Origin: Polyporus tsugae
Taxonomy: Eukaryota > Basidiomycota > Agaricomycetes > Polyporales > Polyporaceae
Assembly: GCA_024305745.1 (NCBI GenBank)
Contig: JAHRBS010000003.1
Location: 372,001-436,000, forward strand
Direction of reading: 5' to 3'
Length of the DNA stretch: 64,000 nt
Part shown: in pieces, positions 1 through 11,765 of the stretch
How the letters are laid out: each line of letters opens with the position of its first letter
Position numbering within the stretch: position 1 is the first letter of the stretch
Position numbers and translations under genes: made by a program
The notes under the pieces: generated by a model
What the model was told of the DNA's origin: nothing
Databases searched by the model: none
The model's input: only the letters and a program-made list of their open reading frames with translations

Positions 1-1132
1 CTCACCTCTGGGAAATTCTTGCACCTCATCAGTCAGCAGGGAGTCTGCGTGCGCTTTGCCAGCTGAGAGAATAGTGTTCAGAACCCGACAGGTCTGCCAG
101 TGGTTGGGATGAAGTTGGGCATGCGCACAGCGTGCAAAGCGCCGGTATCAGCACAGGCGCCACGTGGCAGTGCTGTCGGCGTTTATGTCAAGCGCTCTGT
201 TGTTGTTCGGGGCCGCCGTTGGAGGGTTTACCGGGGTTTGACGTTTCCCAGCCGGGGCCCAGTCCGATTCTCCTGCTCAGAACAAGGTACAAGCTTTATC
301 CTTACCATTCACCCGCTTCCTGTGCCTGATGACGTTCCGTTCAAGCCTTTCTGCGTCTAATGTCGAGCCACTCGGATGGCAGCCGCAGCCGGCAGCAGCG
401 GCGGGTTGTACAATAGTATACTTTTACCTCCAAATGCCCAGCTTCAGTGTCGAAAGACTGTGCAGATCCTTGGGGTGTACATGTACATGTACGTTTCCCC
501 ACCTCCCGGGGTACATGCTGCGCTCGGTGCTGATAGGAACCATCATAATCATAGGCAGCCGTGCCCGCCGTCATCATCGCAGCGCGACGTCGGACTCGGT
601 GGCTTCAATAGCGCCGTTTTCTATCGCAAATATCGCTCACTGCGCACGAGCTATACACTGCGGCTCTCACGTACGGCGTTAGAACTATGCCAGGTCCGCC
701 GTCCAGGTCCCAAATGGATGGATCCCATCACTTCCTACAAGGGCATCTCCCACCGGCACTGACCTACATCCATCCAGCGGAACAGCGACGCCCGTTGACG
801 CTCAACGCGCCGCGCAAGCAACGTCTTACGTAGAACGTACGGTTGTGCGCTGCGCGGAACGAAGCTCTCACGCCTACCGTAGGACTCGCGCGGCGACCGC
901 CCTTCAGGGCCAACAGCATTCAATGCGACCCACTGCCGTGGTGGTACGAGCTAGAAGGAAAGCTGCTCAACCAGCGTCGTCGACCGGCAAATGTACCGGC
1001 TGCATCCGCTTCCATATTATCTTCTGGCGCGCCCGCTTCGGTCGAGGAGTATAAAGGATGGCCTAGGGAGTTCATCCCAACCCCAGCTGAAGCATTCGAG
1101 TTTTCAGGCAGCCCTCTTCACCTTTCACCCCA
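1..1132. other. Upstream flank of the laccase, no gene seen
   Basis: Open frames here are short and lack family resemblance or a consistent exon structure. The stretch contains a short palindromic GTACAT repeat near 478-495 and the laccase core promoter at its right end. It probably holds the laccase regulatory region. Scattered TGCGCAC-like motifs resemble metal-response cores, but that is weak evidence. Confidence 0.5.
1050..1055 (+). promoter_or_regulatory. TATA box of the laccase gene
   Basis: TATAAA lies 78 bases upstream of the laccase ATG, a normal spacing for fungal genes with a TATA element. No other TATA-like sequence lies closer to the start. Confidence 0.6.
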
Positions 1133-3275
1133 ATGGCGAGGTTCCAATCGTTGCTCTCCTGCATCACCCTCCTTTTCGCTGCCTCGGCTTACGCAGGCAT
1201 CGGGCCTCAGACCGACTTGAACATCTCCAACGCAGATATCGCTCCCGATGGCTTCACTCGTGCTGCCGTCGTGGTCAATGGCGTCTTCCCTGGCCCCCTC
1301 ATCACAGGGAACATGGTAAGTGCCGTGTCTATTCCCTGCCTGCTGAGACTCTATTCACTGACGTTACGGTCGTGTTGGTTGACAGGGTGACAACTTCCAG
1401 CTCAACGCCGTCAACCAGTTGACGAACCACACGATGTTGAAGACCACCAGCATTGTGCGACAGCCCTCTCAATTTCTAGGTAGATGTTTGGCTAACGAGC
1501 GTTTCTAGCATTGGCATGGTTTCTTCCAGAAGGGCACGAACTGGGCAGACGGACCCGCCTTCGTTAACCAGTGCCCAATTGCCAGCGGGAACTCGTTCTT
1601 ATATAACTTCCAAGTTCCTGATCAGGCCGGTAAGCAATATCCTTTACGGGGTGACGTACATGATCCTCACGCCCGTCGCGCAGGTACTTTTTGGTATCAC
1701 AGCCATCTCTCCACCCAGTACTGCGACGGTCTTAGGGGCCCATTCGTGGTATACGACCCCAACGACGCACACCAGGCCCTCTACGACGTTGATGATGGTG
1801 AGGCTTCTGCCGAAGTTCGTGCTGTCATTTGGGGCTCATCTGACACTCGTTTCATATAGACTCGACGGTTATCACACTGGCCGACTGGTACCATACTGCT
1901 GCCAGACTTGGATCGGCCTTCCCGTGAGCACAATTGGCCTCTTCGTGGTTCGTTTCCGAACATCAACATTAATCTGGCTGGGGATATAGGTTGGGGTCAG
2001 ACTCGACTCTCATCAATGGTCTGGGCCGCAGCCCTTCCACCTCCACTGCTAACCTCACCGTTATCAGCGTCACGCAGGGCAAGCGGTATGTGCATTCATG
2101 ATGTCTGTCAATGCCAAGAGGATATCAACTGTCTATGAATAGCTACCGCTTCCGTGTCGTGTCGCTGTCATGTGACCCCAACTACACCTTCAGCATCGAC
2201 GGCCACGACTTGACCGTCATCGAGGCGGACGGTATCGAAACTCAGCCCGTCACCGTCAACACCGTTCAGATTTTCGCCGCTCAGCGTTACTCGTTCGTGG
2301 TAAGTATTCGGTGCCCGTGTGTTGGAAGTCGAAGCTAAGAATTCTCTTCTAGCTCACCGCGAACCAGACCATTGACAACTACTGGATCCGGGCTAATCCG
2401 AATTTCGGCAATGTCGGTTTCACGGATGGCATCAACTCCGCCATCCTGCGCTACGACGGAGCGGACACGATCGACCCTGTGACATCCCAACAAGCGACAG
2501 AGAACCTCCTCGCGGAGACTGACCTCCATCCCCTCGTCGCAAGACAGACGGTATGTGACCCTTTCCTCTTGATGGATGAGGTACGCTGGTCGGTACTTAT
2601 GCCAACCCTTCCTGCAGCCCGGCAGCGCCGCTCAAGGAGGTGTCGACCAGGCCATCAACATGGTCTTCAACTTCAACGGCACTAAGTTCTCCATCAACAA
2701 CGCCACCTTCGTCCCTCCGACCGTGCCCATCCTGCTCCAGATCTTGAGCGGCGCCCAGACCGCCCAGACCCTCCTGCCGTCCGGAAGCGTCTACGAGCTC
2801 CCGATCAACTCGTCTATCGAGCTCACCTTCCCCGCCACGACCAACGCACCCGGGGCTCCTCATCCATTCCACCTGCACGGTGTACGTCCTTCCCTCGTCC
2901 TCCTCCCCCACACACACTCGCCCGCGCGACTGTTAGAATTATAGTGCTGACCTGCCGTCTGTCTGTCTGGCTCTCCAGCACGCCTTCGCGGTAGTCCGCA
3001 GCGCAGGCTCCACGTCGTACAACTACGACAACCCCGTCTGGCGCGACGTCGTCTCGACGGGCACGCCCGCCGCGGGCGACAACGTCACGATCCGCTTCCA
3101 GACGGACAACCCCGGCCCGTGGTTCCTCCACTGCCACATCGACTTCCACCTCGAGGCGGGCTTTGCCGTCGTCTTCGCCGAGGACGCGCCCGACACCAGC
3201 GCGGCCAACACCGTGCCCCAGGCGTGGTCCGACCTCTGCCCGACGTATAACGCGCTCTCGTCGGATGACCAGTGA
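1133..3275 (+). CDS. Secreted multicopper laccase, about 520 aa, 10 exons
   Basis: Extracellular blue copper oxidase that oxidises phenols and reduces O2 to water, as used in lignin breakdown or pigment chemistry. Exons are 1133-1315, 1386-1454, 1509-1629, 1684-1797, 1860-1923, 1990-2085, 2143-2299, 2353-2550, 2618-2881 and 2979-3275, all joined in frame by GT-AG introns. The signal peptide of about 21 residues ends SAYA and is followed by GIGPQTDL, a typical mature start. All four copper signatures are present: [32 protein letters not shown] and [12 protein letters not shown]. The tenth residue after the T1 cysteine is Phe, which in the family goes with high redox potential. Several N-x-S/T sites occur. 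No lesion was seen. Exon 1 joins exon 2 as GNM-GDNF, where a Lys is more usual than Met. Confidence 0.96.
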
Positions 3276-3965
3276 GCGAGGACTCGGAGGCGCATTCAAG
3301 CGGTTTCTTGTGGATTCGGCGATATCGTCAGGACTTGGGCTCGGAATGTGAATCTTTCGTTTTTGTTTTGCTTGCCGGTTTGGTAGTGCTACGGTGCGGT
3401 CAACCGGTTCCATATGTATGGGGTCGACCACGAATGTGGCTTCCCACTTTTAGGGCAAAGGCAACTTTGTACTGTACCATAACGGATTTCGTGGAATTTA
3501 ATCGGCCGCTCACAATCTTGAATCGTCGGACTTGCTCGAAACCCGGCCAAGAACCTACATCGTGGGTGCTGCAACGCTCATGAAGTTACAGCGTTGTTAG
3601 GCATGGTTGCACGCACGGCGGTTTGATACACCAGGGGGACACTGTAACCATTTCATATATGCGCTCGAAGAACATCGTCGTTTGTGGGACGAGAAAGCCA
3701 CCAGCTGAAGATGGCAGACGGAGATTGGAAGTAACTTCAAGCTGCCATAATTAAGTTTAAAGAAATGAACTAGCAAACCCGTTCCGATGTATGCGCCAAT
3801 TCGCCAGAAGTGTGTACTGTATCCATAATGTACAACAGTCAGGAGGAGAAAAAGGTACATAACGTCCAAACCATGTTGTCCCATATAGGGACTCCGACCT
3901 CCCGCGACGGCCCGATACGTAGATAATCAAAGTCGACCTCAGCCGTACCAGCTCGCCTCCCTAAC
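3276..3965. other. Intergenic between laccase and the DUF7330 gene (convergent 3' ends)
   Basis: Should hold both 3' untranslated regions. No gene, repeat or RNA was recognised. Confidence 0.5.
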
Positions 3966-5313
3966 TCAGAGTCCATGCCTGTCTGCACTGCCGCTCCCCA
4001 CACTCGCCTGCCGCATCGCCGCATACCGGTCGTGCGGATACCGCCCCTGCGCGTCCACCCCCCAGTGCCCATACGCCTTCGCGGCGTCCTGGTGGGGCGG
4101 AGGCGCCGCCCCAGCCGCCACCAACTCCTGCGTCTTCTTCTCCACGTACTGCCCCAACGCCCTCCCCTGCGTCTCCAAGAACCGCCCGACCTTCTCGAAC
4201 AGGTTCCCCGCCGGCATGGGCTCCTCGAGCCGGTCGAGCCCGCTGATCCCGAGCGTGATCTTCCCGTGCCGCGTGCGCACGAGACACCGGTCCGCGCCCG
4301 CCCCAGCGAGCTCGCTCAGCTGCTTCGCGTTGCCCTGCACACCGTGCGCGGAGCCCGGCGAGGGCGAGGTGAGGGGCGAGGCGACGAGGACGACGGTCTC
4401 GCGGTCCGTCGCGCGGATCGTGCGCGTGCGCGCGGCGAGGTGCGGGAGGAAGGTGACGGCGCCGAGCGTGCGCGCGTGGATGACGAGCGGGCCGTCGAAC
4501 GTCGGCGGGAGGAGGATGCTGATGCGCCCGTGCCGCGATTCGACGTGCAGGTCCAGCGAGCAGCGGGGCTTGACTTCGTGCTGTCGAACCGGTGAGAACG
4601 GGCGCAGAAAAGGAGGATGAGGGGGATGAGCGTACTATGTCGAGCCTGATGCGTCCGTGCCGCGTCGCGACGTACATGCGCGTGCGCAGCTTGTCACCTG
4701 GGAAGGGGCTGACGTTCCCGGCGTCCCTGGATGGGACGGCGAGGTCGAGGGTGATGTGCCCATGGCGTGTCTGGAAGGACGCGTTGAGCTCCTTGTAGCC
4801 CTTCGACTTTTTGCAGCGCTTGTTCTTCCCCCAGACCGAGTCGGGTTTCCGGCGGAGGGCCTTGGACAAGCCCGCCATTGGCGAGGGCAGCTCCGGGTCG
4901 ATGAGGTAGGTCCCTGAACAAAGAAGCATCGGGGATCAGCATATGGAACTCAGATGGCGGATCGGAGGATCGTGTAGAACGGGTGATGGGATGTTGATCA
5001 AAGCTTACCTGAAATGGGGTCGTGTTTTGAGAAGAGCTCGAAGTAGTTGACCCTCTGCGGGTTCACGGGTTGGAAGACAGCAGCTGGCCCCGGCACAGCG
5101 GGACCTGGGTTCGGCATCTGTCGCGCAGCATTGCTGGGCGACGGCGAGTAAGGTGGAGGCGGAGGGAGCTGCTCAGCAGCCTGCTGTTGAGGTCATCAGC
5201 TCTTAATGTACGATATTGCGAGAGAGATGACGTACCTGTGGCTTTGGCTTTTCGGGAACAGGAGGGACGGCTCCCTTCATCTCCTCGGGTGCGTTGGGGT
5301 TGTTGAGAATCAT
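3966..5313 (-). CDS. DUF7330-type protein with four [ST]RHGxIxL repeats
   Basis: Hypothetical agaricomycete protein of about 345 aa; function unknown. The start is the ATG at 5313 (MILNNPNAP), followed by a Pro-rich N-terminal third (PPPPYSPSPS). Introns lie near 5184-5235, 4916-5007 and 4574-4629, all GT-AG. The body carries the same short strand motif four times: QTRHGHITLDL, ATRHGRIRLDI, ESRHGRISILL and RTRHGKITLGI. This suggests a repetitive beta-sheet fold like the adhesin-like DUF4097 group, which is inference. The C-terminal 60 residues are predicted helical and then disordered. No signal peptide or membrane segment was seen, so it is likely intracellular. A TATA-like run lies at 5617-5626, about 300 bases upstream. 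The DUF7330 name rests on recognising the RHG repeat pattern. Confidence 0.75.
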
Positions 5314-6119
5314 CACGAACGCCGTTTAGTGAGGATCAAGTACTTGAGTATGCGGCGACTGAGGGCACTCGGAGAAAGTGACCGGGAGACTGGGAGTAGG
5401 AATCAAAAGTCCTGCGGATGATACTAATAGGAAAAAGGAGCCACTGCGGAGTGCACATGTTCATTGGCGTGTCAGTCGGTTGCACAGCCCCGTGGCAACG
5501 ATCGGCTGCGGGCGCGCGGATGCGTCGAGATTACGCGGCGACCCGCCAGCGGCGGCCCCCTACACAGGTTCCCATTCAGCAAAACCTACTGGCATACACG
5601 CTGTCGTGCCCATGAAATATATATATGACCGCTGCAGTCTGCTCGAAGAGGATTCAGCGTCGAATCGTGTTGGCACAAAGCGACGGACATAGAAACACAG
5701 GAGACCAAAGGCGGATCCAACGCGCTCGTTGATCGAGGCGGGGGAGGCTGTGCACCCTGCATACCCGTCCCTTCAGAGCTAGAGAGATCTTATCTGATAA
5801 ACATATGTAGCCCCCAGCCACTTGGAATCCCCATCGTCCATCGTCCAGACCCTCATACAAGACTTAAACAACCGTTGTGAGCAGATGGGTGACCAATAAG
5901 GATACGAATAATAGCAATACAGCTATGGTCCGTGGTAAGCATGCGATGCAAAGCGTTAGCACCAGCACTGTATATGTACTGTACCCTACTTTCGTTCTGA
6001 GTTCATCGTCCTCCACACGCGCGTGGCAATAGCAACCCGCGCAGTCCGCACGAGCACTCATGTCCGTGTCCGCCCAACGACCGTCGACCAGCCCTCGGGA
6101 TGGCTTCGCAAGTCACGAG
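5314..6119. other. Intergenic; promoter of the DUF7330 gene and 3' flank of the Rxt3 gene
   Basis: No gene recognised. ATATATATAT at 5617-5626 may serve as a core promoter for the minus-strand gene ending at 3966. Confidence 0.45.
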
Positions 6120-9100
6120 TCACGACGACACGCCGACCTGCACCCACTTCCACTGCCGCGCCTCAAGCTTCCAGCCCTTGCGCATCCCGTTCACCACCTC
6201 CGCGCTCACGACGTTAATCCCGTCCAGCGCGAAATCGAAGTTCTCCTCGCCCAAATCCCGGTGCAAGATCTGGATCGGCCCGCTCCCCTCGTCCGTCGAC
6301 TCGTCGCTCGACGATGGAGCGCGCGCGATGCTCTCCGGGGGCTGCGCAGCAGTATCGGTGTCCTTCGAAGCGGAAGTCGCCATCTTCACGTCCGCATCTA
6401 AGACGAAGTCATCGGAAGCGAGCACAGCAGGGGCAGCCTTCTCCTGCGTAGTCCCATTGGCGCCAGTGCCGGACTGCGCAAGCCCATTCACGTCACCGCT
6501 CGCGCCATTCACTTCTGACGATTCGTCTGCGGCGGACACAGGTCTGCCGGGATCCTGTGTGGCGTCCGCAGGCTCGACGTCCTTCGGTTGCAATTGTTGT
6601 TGGGCGGACTTCCACAGCTTGCCCATCGTGCCACCTGCATTGGTGAGAAGGGCGATCACGTATCGTCGACCGCTCCCGGACGGTGCTGCGTCGGCGGTGT
6701 TCTCCTTGTCGCTCTCGAGTTCGCTAGCCGGGATCTGCCCACGCTGGGAGATCAGGAAGCTCTCCCAGAGGGTCTCGACGACCACCGCGCGCTGTTGCCG
6801 CACGAGCTCGTCGTCGCTGCTCTCCTCGATCGGGGGTGTGGCGGACGTAGCGTCGTCGGCGATCGCGGCGAGCTTCCTCCGTTTCGACGGACGGCTTTCT
6901 GGAGGCGGCTGCGGGAACAGGATGGCCCTCAGCGCGTCTGGGTGGTACTTGAATCTTCAGGACAAACCATACTCGTTAGAGCGCGCACTCGGTGTGTTTG
7001 CATAGAAATCGACGTACCCGATTTCAGGCCAGCTCGAGTCGGTGCCGAAGACCATGACCCGCGTGTCGCAGAGCTCCTCGTCCTCCTGGTCCACCACCAG
7101 CTGCACCGCGCTCTCCCCGTCCGCGAAAGCGCCATTAAGCAACCGCCTCCGCTTCCGGCTGGAACGCGAACCACAACCAAGCGCAGACCGCCGCTCCGCG
7201 TACTCGAGCATCCGCTGCGAGCGATTGCGCAGGCCAAACGAATGCGCTGTCCCAGGCTACAAGCCGCAGCGCAAGCCAACGTCAGACACAGACACCACAC
7301 ATCACAAGATCGACGAACGACACGCACCAGGACAAACTCTGCCCTCAACATCTCCACACCCGCCCCATCGTGCCCGTTCCCCCACCCCGAACTCAACAGC
7401 TCCCGTCCATCGTCCTCCGCGCCCAAATCCTCCACAGGCTCCAGTCCCCCGCGCTCCCTCGCCTTGAGCACGTTCCCAAACCCACCAATGAACCGCGCCT
7501 CCCTCGTCAGCCTCACCTCGATCCTCAAGTCCCTCCCCTCCCTTCTCGCCTTCCGCGCCTGGCTCCACGACACCCACCCCGCATGCAGCGCACACAAGAA
7601 AACGTCCGAGTCGTCCGTGTACACCCTCCGGCCCTCGCGCACCTCCTCCGGCCACGGCCGCCCGTACTGCGGGTGCGCCCCGCTGAACTGCACGCACAGC
7701 TGCCTTTGCGTGCCCGACAGCGGCGGCACGGCGGGGATGAGCGCGCCGCCCCAGATGCGCGGGCGCGCGGGGCGTGTGAGCGGGAGGAAGCGCGCAGGGA
7801 GGAAGACCGTCGCGCGGATGTCGAGCGGGTCTGCGGGCGCGCCAGACTCGGTGAGCGTGGGTGGGAAGTCGAGGAAGGGGAAGGGCGTGCGCGGGTAGAC
7901 GAACGTGCCGAGGTGCTTGATGGGGAGGATGAGGGTCGCTGGCGGCGAGCCCGTGCGTGGGAGCATGGACGCGGCTGGGTATTGTGGGGGCGCTGACTGG
8001 GGATGGAAGGGCGGAGGGGACGGGCGACGTGACATGGGGCCAGGACCATACATATCCTGTGGATGCTGGCGCAGATGAGGTGGGCCACCGATTTGGTGCG
8101 GATGGGGCGCTTGTGGATGAGGATGATGTTGAGAATGCGGTGGGATGCCCATCTGGATTTGTGTAGGACCGCCTTTGGTAGGATGCCTGAAGTCGCGCTC
8201 GCGCTCGTGCTGGTACTGAGGGGGGAGATCCTGCGAGAGGGACGTGGCACTCATCGGGCCCGCCTTGCCACCCGGGAGCTTTGGATGGGTCTGCGGCACC
8301 TCGGGTCCGAATGGCGTCCCAGCCGCGGAATGCGATTGGATATGTGGATGGTGGAGGTGTTGCTGACCATGTGTCGCACCCTGGACTTCCCTCGCGCGAC
8401 CAGCACGAATAGCATCCTCATGCATCGCGCGCTGCATCCTCTCCTGCTCCAACAGTTCGGCTTCTTGACGCCACGCAAGTTCATGTTCGCGCATCCGGAA
8501 CTCGCGCTGTTCCCTCTCCCTCTCCCTCTCCCTCTCCCGCCTCTCCATCTCCCGTTGGTCCTGCTCGCGCTGGTCCAGCTCCGCCTGCTCCAGTCTCTCG
8601 CGTTCGCGCTGCTCCTTCTCTCTCGCACTCACCCTCGATCTCCGCTGAGGCTCCGCTCGCGCACCTCCCTCCGCCGCTGCCGCCTTCGCCCGCTCCTCCC
8701 TGTCCTTCGCGCTGGTCCGTGACTTGCCTGCTCGTCCGCCCTGACGTGGCTCGCGTTCCAGCTTCCCCTCCCTCGGGTCCCAGTCCAGCTTTCGCGGTGG
8801 CATGTCTTCCAACCTCCTCCGCTCCGCCTGCTCGCGATCCATCATCACCCTCTCGTCCTCGTGTGCCGGACCTGTCTGCGGTGGCAGGATCCGGGGCCAC
8901 ACCTGCGACGCTCCCTGCGACGCCGGGGGACCCATCACGCCCATACGTCCAGAACTCGAGGCCGGACGGTGCTGGTGTTCATGCGGTGGTGGGGGCGGTG
9001 GTTGTTGGCCTTGCGAAGGGGGACGCATATCGGGATGCCCGAGACCTTGCTGTTGCTGCTGCATCCTCTTTTGCTGCTTCGCCCACTCCCGCTCCTCGAC

Positions 9101-11765
9101 CTCCGCCATCGACGGTCCAGCACCCAGGCCGAGGCCGCCTCCGCTGACGCCCATCATCTCGTGGATGTGCCGCCGGTAGCCGTCCCTCTCCCGCTCCGCC
9201 TGCTCGCGCTCCCTCTCCCTCTCCCTCTCCCGCTGGTCCCGGTCCATCATCTCTCGCTGCCGCATCCGTTCCTGGTCTCGCGACTCTCGGTCCCGAAGCT
9301 CCCGTTCGCGTTCGATCTGCTGCATCTGCATCTGTTCCCGCGCCTGGACCTCCCGGAGTTCGCGCTCGCGTTGTGCGTGTCGTTCCTGCCGTTCGCGGTC
9401 TTTCATCGCCCTCTCCTGCCTCGCCTTCTCCTTCTCCATCAGCTCCCTCTCCCTCAGATCTCTCTCCCGTAGCTCCCGGTCCCTCCTCGCAGCCTCGGGC
9501 GACTCCAACGGACTCACCGCCGCCACGCTCACGCTCCCCCGCCTCTCCCTCTCTTCCCGCTCCATTCCGCGTCCCAGACCTCTCTCCTCCCGCTCCATTC
9601 CGCGTTCTCGTCTGTCAGGTGCAACAGCACTCGGGCGCAAGCCAAGAAAGTGCCCGAGCGGACGGCCAGGACCGGGGCTAATGGGAGTCGAAGGCATTGA
9701 TGCCAACGAGGACCCCGGGCCCGCAGGCAGACCAGGCCCGGGCGCTCCCACATGCCCACGGGGTCTCGCCAACATGCCCGGCCCCCCGTCCCGCTCTGCC
9801 CGCTCCCGTTCCCGTTCCCGTTCCATGCGCTCCCGCTCGACAGCACGCTCCATCTCCCGTAGCTCCCGCTCGCGATCGCGCTCTCGTTCGTCGTATGGCG
9901 CCGGGCGCTGCAGGCTTGCCATCACCGGCGACGCTGTGCTGGACAGGACGCCTGCCGGCACTGGTGGCGCGTTGCTGCTCGTGCTGCTCCCGCGCCCGCG
10001 GTGTCTGTCGTCTCGATGGTGACCGTGGTGGGGATGCGGCTGTGAGTGCGGGTGAGGCGAGTGACCGTGGCCGCCGTACATGGGAGCGGGGTCGCCGATG
10101 CGGAGGCTCATGCCGCCGCCCGATGAGAGAGGTGGAGGACCAGGAGGTGCATGCATCAGAGGTCCGTTTGGGGGGATGCCGGGACCTACGGGGGTTGGAA
10201 ACAACGGGATGCTTCCCTGCCCCGGGCCGTGGCTGGGATGGTGCGTGTGAGGCGGGGAAGCGTGTATTGGCCGCCCGGGAGGCGGCCCAATGTACACGGA
10301 CGACGGCGTGGTTGGATGCGAGTGTGCATGATACTTGGGAGGAAGACTGGGTGGGCGGTGTTCGACGATGAATGGTTGGATATGTACAGACGAGCTTGGG
10401 TGACCTGCGAAAAAATGAACACGGAATGTTAGCTTCCAGTTCCACACAAGTGTGCAGACGTCCCAGATAAACACCACACAAATCGGAACGTGAGTTTCTA
10501 CCCCAGGCCCCCTGCCCGCCCAATGACCTGGACCGCGGTCACGGTGGCGGTTAGTGCTAAAGTACTCCAAGATGAGAAGACAAGCACCGAGGCCACCGCG
10601 GTCGGCATGCTCATCTCCGCCTTTACGGATATGGATGAAGATGGTAGGCCCGCGGTATCCCCTCGCCGCGGACACTCGAGAACTCATATTAGCCGCACTA
10701 CACCAACAACGAAAGTGGGATCAGATCATTTCCAGCACTTGGATGATCGGTGGGCGACGTGGACTAAGAACTTCTGGCCCAGTCATAGGAAGAAGTCTAA
10801 AAACGTGACTGCGCAAGAAGCTCAAGGTTGTCTGCGCATGTCGGCTGTACTCGGCACAAGCGCTCCTGACCGGAACACCGAACTCGAGAACATGCGTCTG
10901 CGACGTGTTCGTGACGTCCATGACAGAACTCTAGAAGCCCATGATTCTATCGCCGGGCGAGGATTGGCAACGGGCTACGAGACAACCGCTCAGGCCACAA
11001 TCAACGATCCATCGCAAAAAGCGCTCATATTCCACCACATTCATGGGCAACATGCTGCGAAACCACCATCTCGACATCATGCATCACGAAGAGCACAGAA
11101 CTGAACATGAACGCAGCACTGCGGGGAACACTGCGAACAAGCTCTGCGTCGCAACGCCGAGCCCAAAGGCAAAAAGAAATCCAACCTCGGTGCGTGCACG
11201 GGACGCGAGCCGAACAAGGCCTCGAACCCGCACAGCCGACAAGACGGACAGACAAAGTTCGCGGAACAATGATACGCGCACACTCACCCGGCGGCGGCGG
11301 GCCCAACCGATCATGTGGGTGAGGCAGCTCCCTCCTCGACCCGTGTCCTCCTACTACGTCGTATGGGGGCTCCGACAGCAGCGTCGACGGCGGGGGTAGG
11401 TGGTGGCGCTGGGACGAGTGGGCGGGGAAGTCCGCGCCGGGCCCAGGAGGCGCCCCATATGTCGGCGGGGGGTGACGCGGGGGGCTTGGGGGGCGCGAGG
11501 GGTGGAGTGGGGGGGGCGACCTGCGGTAGGCCAAGGGCTTGTGGGTGTGCTGGTGCGAGGGGTGGGGGAGGTCTTGGGGGGGTCTGTCGCGCTCTCGTAG
11601 CTGGTCGCGAGGCCGGTCGAGGGGAGGGGAGTGATGAGGTGGATGCTGGGAGGGCTGTTGCTGGTGCTGGTGGTGTGGTTGTTGCTCCTGTTGGTGCTCC
11701 TGGCGGGCCTGGCGGCGGCGGAGGTCGTCTGAGGGGGAGTCGTGGAGAAGGTCGGCGACGTTCAT
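6120..11765 (-). CDS. Rxt3-domain protein, histone deacetylase complex subunit, very large
   Basis: Likely subunit of an Rpd3L-type histone deacetylase complex in the nucleus. The C-terminal third holds the Rxt3 domain (HLGTFVYPRTPFPFL, RVYTDDSDVFLCALHAG, FKYHPDALRAILFP), which is the basis for the call. The start is ATG 11765 (MNVADLLHDSPSDD). Introns are 10405-11287 (883 nt, unusually long), 7257-7327 and 6955-7017; all are GT-AG and keep frame. The N-terminal half is low-complexity: His/Pro/Gln-rich, then long Arg/Glu/Asp-rich stretches (EREREREREQ) likely to form single charged helices. The total is about 1,600 aa, far longer than yeast Rxt3. The final 200 residues are acidic and end WKWVQVGVSS. 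Gene identity is good; the link across the long first intron is inferred from phase and Pro-rich continuity (PPPPG-HPSSS). Confidence 0.85.
10405..11287 (-). other. Long first intron of the Rxt3 gene
   Basis: Donor GTGAGT and acceptor TTTTTTCGCAG are both strong and the phase fits, but 883 nt is over ten times the usual intron size here. A 200-codon frame on the opposite strand has no recognisable features. It could hold regulatory sequence or an unrecognised insertion. Confidence 0.5.

Noticed and set aside
10490..11104. 200-codon plus-strand frame inside the Rxt3 first intron
   Set aside because: It starts from a non-ATG codon, has no domain or splice partners, and lies antisense to a well-phased intron in GC-rich DNA.
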